Positions 1-8,700 of a stretch of DNA of 16,063 bases are shown piece after piece (the stretch's first letter is position 1; every line of letters begins with the position of its first letter). Made by a program: the position numbers and the translations under genes. This stretch comes from an uncultured Bacteroidales bacterium (GTDB taxonomy: Bacteria > Bacteroidota > Bacteroidia > Bacteroidales > Paludibacteraceae), in contig CALATT010000039.1 in assembly GCA_937891905.1 (NCBI GenBank), positions 1 through 16,063 on the forward strand. The letters are read 5' to 3'. The notes under the pieces were generated by a model that searched no databases, was not told the origin of the DNA, and saw nothing but the letters and a program-made list of their open reading frames with translations.

Positions 1-51
1 GTTCGGTCGGACTATTGCATACGCTAGCAGTCCTCCCGATAAAGAACCTTG

Positions 52-67
52 CTCTACGCTCTCCCCA
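52..67 (+). repeat. 16-bp direct repeat, copy 1
   Basis: This 16-bp sequence (CTCTACGCTCTCCCCA) is identical to positions 595-610. The two copies are 543 bp apart and bracket most of the tandem repeats. They could be parts of an interspersed repeat family or of two related intergenic elements. There is no transposase or target-site duplication to support an insertion sequence. Confidence 0.75.
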
Positions 68-101
68 TTGACAAGCTAGCCCATCTAGCCGAAATAGATA
101 A

Positions 102-157
102 AGAGTATAGAGTACAGAGTATTGAGTATCGAGTATTAAGTATCGAGTATTAAGTAC
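102..157. repeat. Heptamer tandem repeat, 8 units
   Basis: Eight consecutive 7-bp units of the form NNAGTAT or NNAGTAC fill this stretch without gaps: agagtat, agagtac, agagtat, tgagtat, cgagtat, taagtat, cgagtat, taagtac. The last four also form a 14-bp period (cgagtat plus taagtat/c). It lies outside any gene. The period and lack of spacers rule out a CRISPR array. It is probably a simple-sequence tract prone to slippage; no function is visible. Confidence 0.9.
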
Positions 158-319
158 AGCTTCTAACATACGCATAAGACACGCCTAACATACGCTGTTT
201 TGCAATGGTAAATGGTACATCAGTAGTATCTCGGGGGTATGTCGTATCCTACCACACCCTATATATACTATATATATCCCGTGATTTTAATTCTTGTTTT
301 TTATTGGTCGCTCATCTCT

Positions 320-344
320 CGGTCATCGGTCGGTCATCGGTCGG
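320..344. repeat. 11-bp tandem repeat, 2.3 copies
   Basis: The unit CGGTCATCGGT occurs at 320-330 and 331-341, followed by a partial third copy (CGG). It sits in the same gene-free region as the heptamer array and is unrelated to it in sequence. Confidence 0.85.
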
Positions 345-382
345 TAGAATGCACTATCCTTACAACAAACAATCAACAAAAA

Positions 383-411
383 CCACCTCCACTCGGAATG
401 GGTGGCGGTGG
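383..411 (-). terminator. Terminator-like hairpin with T-rich tail
   Basis: CCACC-T-CCAC (383-392) pairs with GTGG-C-GGTGG (402-411), giving nine base pairs, one T/C mismatch and a 9-nt loop. On the minus strand the stem is followed at once by TTTTTGTTGATTGTTT (positions below 383), the expected layout of an intrinsic terminator for minus-strand transcripts. It lies about 370 bp beyond the stop codon of the lipoprotein gene, so it would act on a long untranslated tail. No such T-tract follows on the plus strand. Confidence 0.5.
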
Positions 412-594
412 GGAATTAATAGAGAAGAAAAATAAGATTGCTCTTATTGTATTTCACTAGTATCCTATTAAAAATAAACAAAAATATAGAAAATAAAATA
501 AAAATATAAAAAACATTTTAATGGTAAATAAACCTCGCTTAAGTTAAGGCTCGTGTGAGTCGCTGCCCCGCAGCTCCTGTAACACTCCGCCTTA

Positions 595-610
595 CTCTAC
601 GCTCTCCCCA
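595..610 (+). repeat. 16-bp direct repeat, copy 2
   Basis: Second identical copy of the sequence at 52-67. Unlike the first, this copy runs directly into a strong hairpin: its terminal CCCCA forms the left arm of the inverted repeat at 606-631. Confidence 0.75.
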
Positions 611-631
611 CGAATAAAAAATTCGTCGGGG
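606..631. repeat. GC-rich inverted repeat
   Basis: CCCCACGAAT (606-615) pairs with ATTCGT plus GGGG (621-626 and 628-631). C627 is bulged and the loop is AAAAA. Immediately beyond is a GC-rich CGGGGGCCCCG palindrome (627-637). Neither strand has a clear uridine tract directly after the stem, so I record it as a structured repeat and not as a terminator. Confidence 0.6.
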
Positions 632-783
632 GCCCCGAAAGTTTAAAGTCCTTTTTAGCACCAAAATCATCACCCACTATGGGTATAAAGCACTCAAAAG
701 CCATAAACATAAATAAAATTTAATTTACCAGTATGTCTAATAAATAGAAATTGATGAAAGTGGACTGTAGTAATTGTATTTAA

Positions 784-1212
784 TTACTCTGTTACACGAG
801 TGAAGTTGTAGGTCATTTGATGATAATACTCACTCTCACCTTCTGGAATTTGAGTTAATGACAATTCTGTTTCTGTTAGATTTAAAACCTGACAAGTCAT
901 TGAGATATCAGAAGATTCACGAGGAGTGATTATCAAAACATTATCATTTAATGTGTAAGTAAACTCGTCTGTCCATACATCACCATCAAAATACTCAATG
1001 ATTTTGCCGGTACTCTCGTCAACAAACTGCCAATATATGGGATCTTCGCTCGGAAGAGACTCTTCTACTGTTTGTGCCACTTGACCATTCACAATCAACT
1101 GCATCTTCATGGTGTTCATTTGCCATTTTCCGAGGATTGTAGGTTCATTCATACAAGAAGAGAACGCGCACATGATAGCTACTAACGCAGCAAATAAAAA
1201 ACTCTTTTTCAT
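784..1212 (-). CDS. Small lipocalin-like lipoprotein
   Basis: Encodes 142 residues from the ATG at 1212. An in-frame ATG at 1242 overlaps the -7 promoter element and would lie upstream of the transcription start, so it is not used. The N-terminus, MKKSFLFAALVAIMCAFSSC, is a lipoprotein signal with the lipobox ending at Cys20. The mature part begins with an ILGKWQ motif and continues as alternating polar and hydrophobic strands with many Thr, Glu and Tyr residues. That fits the small lipocalin-like lipoproteins of Bacteroidetes, which have a GxW motif near the start of the barrel. It should be anchored in the envelope. Ligand and role are unknown. It has its own promoter (1240-1271), so it is probably not an obligatory member of the toxin operon upstream. 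Confidence 0.85.
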   Translation of the reverse strand: MKKSFLFAALVAIMCAFSSCMNEPTILGKWQMNTMKMQLIVNGQVAQTVEESLPSEDPIYWQFVDESTGKIIEYFDGDVWTDEFTYTLNDNVLIITPRESSDISMTCQVLNLTETELSLTQIPEGESEYYHQMTYNFTRVTE

Positions 1213-1239
1213 AATGATATATGTTTTAAAATTTCGGTG

Positions 1240-1271
1240 CAAAGGTACGGCTTTTTCTTAAAACACGCAAA
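1240..1271 (-). promoter_or_regulatory. Bacteroidetes promoter of the lipoprotein gene
   Basis: Read on the minus strand: TTTG (1271-1268), 20 nt, then TACCTTTG (1247-1240). This matches the Bacteroidetes -33 TTTG and -7 TAnnTTTG consensus exactly. Transcription should begin near 1233, giving a leader of about 20 nt before the ATG at 1212. Confidence 0.85.
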
Positions 1272-1310
1272 TTTTTGACTTGGGAAAAAACTTGGGATTT
1301 TGATTTTTAC

Positions 1311-2075
1311 TCACTTTAACTCTGCGCCCTGTAGAGTGTAAGTCTTACCATTGCGGAGGATGAGTATTTGACCATCACGAAGGACCTTAGTGGCTGAAGG
1401 CAAATTAGAAGAAATATTCTCTATACTCTCCCATGGGCTGATAAATCCATTAAACTCACAACCAAATTTCTCCGAGTAATCAGAAGCATATACCTGTTCT
1501 CCATTTCTGTATGCACAAAGGAGTCTGAATACTCCAATGTCAGCAATATCGTAAATGTTTTGACTACCTCTTGGACCATCCATAAAACCAATACCTTCTA
1601 ACCATTGAATTTGATAATGTTCTTCTTCTGTATTCAATGTTAATGTAAATATTCTTGGAGTATCATCTGATATATCTGTTACTACAGCATCAAAACTATT
1701 TTTGCGAATTTCTGCTCTTCCTCCGCCCCACACATTGGATAACTGTTCCCCTTTTTGGGCATCAAAGGCATATAACAAATATTCATTGTTGCTTCCAACT
1801 GGAACAAAATATACTTTTTTATTCTCCTCTCGCAAAGCCCCCTCATAGAGAGTATTCTTTCCTTCTGTTGATTCCAATTTTATATAGTGTTGTGCATTGA
1901 TTGTTGTATCGGTAGTTAGAGCAAAGTGAATAGTGCTATATGGTGAGAATGACCAAAAAGGTTCATGCAGCACATGCCACTCATCGCACAAAGAAGTCAT
2001 CTTGCTTTCTTGTGCAACGCATACCATACAAATGCTTTGGGTAATAAGTAAAGCTATTAAGATAATATGTTTCAT
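1311..2075 (-). CDS. Secreted protein with degenerate T9SS-like tail
   Basis: Encodes 254 residues from the ATG at 2075. An upstream in-frame ATG at 2096 would add 7 residues. I prefer 2075 because its context (ATCATT-ATGAAA) matches that of the lipoprotein gene at 1212 and yields a compact signal peptide, MKHIILIALLITQSICMVCVAQ. The body has motifs such as DEWHVL, DTTINAQHY, REENKKVYFVP, EYLLYAFDAQ, EGIGFMDGP and LLCAYRNGEQVY, typical of an abundant family of exported Bacteroidales proteins of unknown function. The last 30 residues, with KVLRDGQILILRNGKTY, resemble a degenerate T9SS sorting tail. It is the last gene of the toxin operon, 28 nt after the previous stop. It could be a second accessory or immunity protein, or simply secreted cargo. 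Confidence 0.8.
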   Translation of the reverse strand: MKHIILIALLITQSICMVCVAQESKMTSLCDEWHVLHEPFWSFSPYSTIHFALTTDTTINAQHYIKLESTEGKNTLYEGALREENKKVYFVPVGSNNEYLLYAFDAQKGEQLSNVWGGGRAEIRKNSFDAVVTDISDDTPRIFTLTLNTEEEHYQIQWLEGIGFMDGPRGSQNIYDIADIGVFRLLCAYRNGEQVYASDYSEKFGCEFNGFISPWESIENISSNLPSATKVLRDGQILILRNGKTYTLQGAELK

Positions 2076-2103
2076 AATGATAAATATTTTTTTCATGCTT
2101 ACC

Positions 2104-2691
2104 TTATGGGGAAATAATGCTTCCATCACAAAAACGCCCTCTCCAATATGAAAAAATTCCATTATCATACACAAAATAGATGTCAGTTCCTCCATCATCT
2201 TCCACCTGACATTGTTCGTATAGCATTTGGAGTTCTTTTTTTGTATATTGTCTTTTATATTTTTTTTGTGTTATAGATTCTGTGACTATGAAGAATTCAG
2301 AACTTGCAGCACTAACCCAGTCTGCATCTTCTTCGCAGCATATAGTTATGTGTATTCCATACATTTGCCCTTTCCTATTGAGATATGAAACATATTTCCA
2401 ATCCCTGCATAAATAGTGTTGCATATCATCAACATACACTCCAATAACAACTCTCTTGTCCGAAGGCCAATTAGTAGTTTTGCTGAAAGATACATTATAC
2501 ACAATCGAATCACAGTCACAATGGCAAGACATATTTTCAACATGCTCTGCAATAGAGTCCAATAAACTGACCAATGCTTGATTTTTGAACTCTATTCTTT
2601 GAGCTTGATATGAATACAAAAGAACATCTTTAGCTGACATAGCTCCGCAAATAGCGCTCAGTATCAATAATATTAGTATACCCTTTTTCAT
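2104..2691 (-). CDS. Secreted protein behind the toxin, immunity candidate
   Basis: Encodes 195 residues and starts 13 nt after the stop of the giant Rhs gene, the usual place for an immunity gene. The N-terminus, MKKGILILLILSAICGAMSA, is a signal peptide with cleavage expected near Ala20, so the product should act in the periplasm or envelope. The mature protein has a CHCDCD cluster, a CC pair, many Tyr and Trp residues and an acidic stretch near the C-terminus (VEDDGGTD). I do not recognise a family. If it is the immunity protein, its location implies that the JAB toxin is dangerous in the periplasm or during export. The alternative is a small unrelated secreted protein. The immunity role rests on position alone. 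Confidence 0.75.
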   Translation of the reverse strand: MKKGILILLILSAICGAMSAKDVLLYSYQAQRIEFKNQALVSLLDSIAEHVENMSCHCDCDSIVYNVSFSKTTNWPSDKRVVIGVYVDDMQHYLCRDWKYVSYLNRKGQMYGIHITICCEEDADWVSAASSEFFIVTESITQKKYKRQYTKKELQMLYEQCQVEDDGGTDIYFVYDNGIFSYWRGRFCDGSIISP

Positions 2692-2704
2692 TGTATAAAG
2701 CAGA

Positions 2705-5700
2705 TTATTTCTTTCTTCCGATTACCTCTATTTCTTTCAATTCTACGCCAATGACAGGCCGCTTAGGCGTGTTTTCATTATAAGGAAAATATTCCCCATT
2801 TGCATATACGCGAAGAATTGCTCTTGGAAACTTTAAATTATAGAATAATGCATTGTTTATATCTGGATTAGAGGGGCCAGTTCCATTAGGATGATTATGA
2901 TCAACACCCCTTATTGTGTATCCATTAAACATAATGTAATGTCCCACTCCCGTTGCATTTTTTTTCATGCTTGTCCCAATAATGTTTCTTCCACTATTAG
3001 AAGTACCAACCATTACACGAGACCATTCTAGAGGAGCTCCTTTCTCTTTTGTGAAATTTGAGCCCAAGAACCTGAAAAGGTCTTCGGCATTATCATCTCC
3101 TTTAACATCAAATAATGAAAGATTGCTTTCCCCCCACTTTCCACTTCTTAAGTTTGTAATTGTCCGATAGTCATACTTATTGCTGCTAGCAATCCTATCG
3201 CCATCCGCATCAACAATGTGAAATTGATCATAATTCTCGTTCTTTATTTGTTTAATGGTGACTTTATTTGCCTCCGGATTCCAGTTTACCTCAAACTCAT
3301 CTCTTCCATCCGGATCTATCTTGTTGATAGGGTCCCAAGAGCAATAAGCATACGGTGAAATGCCTGGATATTTGTCTGCTAAAGGATCAACGGAAAGCCA
3401 CGATGGTAAAGCAGAAGCATGGTAGCGTGCTCCGAAGAAATCATATCCAGTTTCATCATCATGCTCCTTGCCTGTGAACTTAAAGCGCTCGTCATAATCT
3501 GTTAGAGTTTGATAAACCAATTGTTCACCGTATGGCATATAATGGATATATTGAACAGGAGTACCAGTCATATCCGTTATCCAACTTGCAGAACCAAGAT
3601 GGTCGGAATGAGAATAGAAGATTTGTGGTTCTTCAATGATTATATCTTCAAACACATGTAAGAGCATGTCACTATCGCAATTACACGAGACTTCTGCCAG
3701 CTGCCATGTTTCCATGCATTGTGGCTGTAATTCATCCGCATGGTTTCCATCCGTAGCCACAAAATAATCCTCACACATTGTATTCATGTTTTCATTATAC
3801 GGAGTATTTACATATGAATACAACAAATTTTGTGCCAATTCTGTATATTCTTGCTCGTTTGTCACAATGTCACGAGGCAGAAGAGAGTTCGTTCCTATTT
3901 GTGAAGCAATATGCTGATGACCATTGTAATAATGTTTAGTATATCCGCGAGGAGTAACTGTCATATAGGGATTCACATATAATACCGCATGATCAAAGTA
4001 TAAATCAGCATGTAGTTCACCCGCGTTCACTTGGCTCATCGCTGTGTATCCTGTCAATTTATACGCTCTATTTCCCATAGCGTCATATGCGTAGTAACCG
4101 CAAAATTGGTTATCTACAGACAGAACCATCTGCCCAGCCTCGTTCCATTGATGTTGTCTAATCTCATCATAGCAAGGACGGGAAATTCGTTCTAATTGAC
4201 CATCTGCATTCCAAGACAATAAGGCAGTTTCGCCCAAAGCACCATCATATATAGTCCCTATTTGATGATTATATGTTTGACCATCTTGATTTGTTTTGTA
4301 ACCATAATACCATTCCACACCTATATCTTGGATTTTTCTGTTCATTCTACCTGCAGGACTATAAAAGTAGTCAAATGAATAATTTGGTAATTCATCCGAA
4401 GATTGCGCTGCGAGTATTAATCTATTCTGTGGATCATAACCATAATGAACACTATATGCTCCGCCTAATCCATCCGCGGAGGATGCGCCTTGCTCTATTT
4501 GCAGGATATTGCCTACCGCATCATAATAATACCACAATTCTTGCAAGTGATGTCCACTACCACTATGTAAAGCCTTATTTACGAGCCATTGACGCGCATA
4601 ATCATAATTATTTACCTGATAATCACCATTACCATAATATAATTCTATCGGTTGGTCATATTCATTATATAAAATATCCGATACATACAAATTTGAATTT
4701 AATTGACTATGATGACCAGATATAGACTTTAGGAGTCCATCTCTATAATCATAAGTAACTATTTCTTGGTCTGGATATATAATAGATTGGATTTTCCCAA
4801 ATGAGTCATATTTATAATGCGTTCTAAAGACATAGGATTGTCCTTCGTTTGGTAGTGCTATCAATCGTTCCGAGGAGGCAACATTGCCCATCGCATCATA
4901 TGTAAAACTCTCATATCCTGTGGCATCAACACGCCTTTCTACGCGTCCTATATCATCATATATATACGACACATTATAAGCAGGATTCATTGGATATATC
5001 ACATCTGTCAGGCGGTTTAAGTAGTATATATAATCAGTTTGTACGCCATCATCTATTTGGCGTTGAGTAGCAGAGCTAATCATATTACCTGCATTATCAT
5101 ATGACCAACGAGTTAAACCTGCATCTGGTTGAAAACGCTCTATCATTCTGCCCAATTTATCATACACATAGGTTGTTGATAATCCGTCTGGATTTGTAGT
5201 AGAAATGAGTTGCCCAAGAGGGTCGTAAACAAATTTCGTTATTGCATCATCAGGCATGACATGCGTTGTTTGCCATCCCTGCGGCGCATAGAAAGTATGA
5301 CTTAGCATTCCATTTTCATCAACTATTTCTTGATGCAAGCGTCGTTTTCCAAACGCATCATTCCCTATTCCATAACTCCAATTTTGCTGTGTGCCATCCT
5401 GCCATGTTTTATTTATAAGTCTATCTTGTATATCATAAAACATGCTGGCAATACTTGTCATAGAAGTTTGTACATAGGAGGATATATCAGGATCGTAGTC
5501 CCACCACTCCGGCATATACATTTCAATTGCTCTGCCAAAATTATCTACGAAAGCACTATTTGTAATCAACCACCGATCTTCCCTTCTGTCCATTTGTTGC
5601 ACAAGTCTTCCGCGTGAGTCATAGAATAAGCGTTGACGGGTCGAATCAATGCCGTCCATATTTGTGACGATATCAATATACGACATACTATCATTTCTAT

Positions 5701-8700
5701 TACTTGGATAATACGAATACTGAATGCTCTTTTCTCCTACCAGACTTTCATTAGGTGCAGATATAGAAGTTAATCTACCCAAAATATCATATGTATAAGA
5801 TATGGTCTGCCCAGCAGCATCTACTTTAGAAATTGGGACTTGTAACAATGGCAAATATTGCATTTGATTACTGCCGAATTGGTTAGTTATAGTTGTAGGC
5901 AGTGAATGTGAATAAATATCATAGCTAATTTCTGTTACTATTTGTTCCCCATTTTGACATACAGGTCCTGCTATTTTCGAAGGCAGACCGCATATATCAT
6001 ATTCATACAAAGTAGTTATATTTTCAGAAGAATTATTGGGGTTTATTTGTGTATATGATATTAATTTTCCAGAATTATAGTTTGCACGGGTCTCTCGTAT
6101 AATTTCCCCATTAGCCCGTGTTTCTACAACTTGAGGCAATGATACAAGATTATGTGTTTTATTAAATCCAGATGTCGCAGAGGCATAGGAGATAGTTGTT
6201 TCAAAATCATCATCTGAAAGTTCAATATCACCATAATTATTATATTTGATGACATTATGGTACTTGTCATATTTGTATTGCTTTGCAGTTGTAATCGGTT
6301 CTGATGTGCCCTCATAATAATGAGTGTAATGCATTTCCGTTTCCACTTTCACCTTAGTATCATTGCACACATCATCCGTATGATTTCCATTTTTATCTAC
6401 ATACTGTTTCGTAATCTCATATACTTTGTATAAATTCCCAGCAGCATCTAACAATGAATCTGCTATCAACTTTCCATGTTCTGCAAAATCATAATTATTG
6501 TAATGTCGGATATTCTTCCGATAAACATGGTATCTATTATTGCTTATTATATCCAATTCTTCTGTTATCACTCGTCCATACCCATATGATGTCCTTTCCT
6601 CTGGACTATAATATGGGTCTGTATATATATAATGTTGTGCATATACATTACCACCTAAAGGCGTTGCTGTATCAATATTAAACACAGAGTCCAACACCCA
6701 ATGGCGATTTGATTGCCGAATGGACGGGTCGGACAGGCGGTATGACAACTCTATCTTATTTCCCGTAGAATTATTAACGGTTTTAAGAAGACCTTGTTTA
6801 CCCATCTGATTATAACGAACATAAATACCATTCATATCTGACCGGACTAAATCGGGCAACCCATCTCCATTCATATCTATAATATCATAATCACCAACGG
6901 TCTCAGAGTAGGAAATAGGTGTTCCGTGGATACCTGTACAAAACTTAAATACGCCGATAGAAAAACCTCCAGTCACACCCAGATTTAAAGCTCCGTTCGA
7001 TGTGTGACTATATTGTAGGTGTTCAATAAGCGTATCAACTGAATTATTGTTGTAAACTTCTTCCCACCTTCCGTATTCATCACAAGCAATTGTATAGACT
7101 ATCAAATTGCCATCTTTCTTTCTTACAATATCTAAATGACCATTTGCGTCAATATCTATCAAATGACTGGTTGTTTCATTGTAAGAACAAGAAGCACTCG
7201 TACCAAGAGATAAACTTACTTGATACTTAGATACTTGGTTGTTAGGCGTTTGCCTTCCTAGTATATTTTCGCCATCGAATCCGAAACCAAATGAAACACC
7301 ATTATTAGTATTGATACTGTTAGATGTTCCTAAAACGCTAAAATTAGTAAATCTTCTTGTAGAAAAGCCTCCTGCGTATATAAAACCATAGCCTATATTT
7401 AAATATATTTTAATTGAATCCTCGGTATCATACACTTTATCTGCTAATCCATCCCCATTCACATCAATAAAAGCTCGTAATGTCGCGCTTGAGGTAACAA
7501 CTCCGCTTGCGTTTACACTTGGTGTTCTTGATGCAGAAGTTGCGAACTTATGATTTTTAGGATTATTAGTAGGAAGATTAAAAACACGAGGGTATGTACC
7601 TGAGAATGAATGTCCAACAGAGTATTGTTCTGTTTCAAACAAACTGGAATTTCCTTTGTTATAAGCTTTACCTAGACCACCCCATGGCTGTGTATATTGT
7701 ATTGAAGTTTCCTGGATTATATCAGGAAAACGGTCACCATTCACATCCATATAGTCTGCACATAAATTATAAGTATTTTGAGTAATTGATTTTCCTATTC
7801 CAATAGGTCCCATTCCAACGCCCCATGATACATTCCATTGTTTACTACTGCTTTTCTTATTAATCGCAGTAATACGAGTTTGGGCATTCGGTGCAACTGG
7901 CACCACATTATCCGTCACTTCCCAGTCACTATAGTTAGTTTCTGTATATGAATCTGAGAAATAATTCATTGCAGCTTTTCTATCCCGAGTATTTGACATC
8001 AAAGTACGCCCATTACATGCTATACGCCCATATGCTTCCCAACGCCATTCTTTAGCATCGGGTTTCATTTCTACCCATGAGGATGTGTTATCTGCTGGAT
8101 TATATAAATTATTATCATCAAAGAATGTTTGTATATAGGTAAAATCACTAAGCAGAGTGGTGTCTATTTCTCTTATTGTTTGGGTAAAGGTGTCTTGGTT
8201 CATTGTTTGAACCTGTAGAGTAGATGTGTTGTATAATGAATCCAGCAAAATAATTTCGGAACCACTTATATTATTATATGCGAATTGGCCCCAACCTTTA
8301 TACAACGAGCCAAACAAATCATAGTATGTACTGCCTATATGCACTTCTGGAATGAAGTCTAATTGTGGAGCGAGATAGGAAATTATTGTATCATTTATAG
8401 AACCTGTCTCGGAAGGACGCACATGAGTAAATTTAGTTTTTACTTGGACTTTGCCAAGTTCACCATTATCCTGCAGAACAATAGAATAAGTTGTATTAGG
8501 CTGTATATTGGTGATGGACAAATCAGTAATAGGCAAAGTACTTGATGATATGACATATTCCGCAATTGGATTGGAAGTAATTGTATTATCTGTATTTTGT
8601 ACATTCGCATTTACTTTTAAAACACAAGACGCAGTTGAATTCGTGTTGATATCAAAATTAACATGTATTACGCCTAAAGTAGTATCTGGTTGGAATACTT

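Larger units (their letters stand above)
1..783. other. Gene-free region with repeats and hairpins
   Basis: No convincing gene is seen in these 783 bases. The short plus-strand reading frames here run through tandem repeats and hairpins and lack a signal peptide or recognisable motif. The stretch holds a heptamer tandem array (102-157), an 11-bp tandem repeat (320-344), a terminator-like inverted repeat (383-411), a very AT-rich tract (about 465-520), a hairpin with a C bulge (606-631), and two identical 16-bp copies of a CTCTACGCTCTCCCCA sequence (52-67 and 595-610). A short 5-bp inverted repeat, ACCCA-CTA-TGGGT, lies at 672-684, downstream of the lipoprotein gene. The content resembles interspersed intergenic repeats rather than decayed genes. 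Confidence 0.7.

Noticed and set aside
102..157. Heptamer array as a CRISPR or plasmid iteron
   Set aside because: There are no spacers, the units are only 7 bp and degenerate, and no cas or replication gene is present.
205..460. Two overlapping plus-strand frames of 73-76 codons in the left gene-free region
   Set aside because: They run through the 11-bp tandem repeat and the terminator-like hairpin, overlap one another in different frames, and show no signal peptide, domain or promoter.
1213..1242. Ten-residue N-terminal extension of the lipoprotein
   Set aside because: The upstream ATG overlaps the -7 promoter element and would precede the transcription start; it would also bury the lipoprotein signal.
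2076..2198. Long N-terminal extension of the 254-aa secreted protein
   Set aside because: It overlaps the preceding gene's coding end and places the signal peptide internally. The ATG at 2075 gives a normal signal.
4273..4725. Plus-strand 150-codon frame inside the Rhs gene
   Set aside because: It is antisense to the YD repeats, whose biased codons create His- and Tyr-rich open frames on the other strand.
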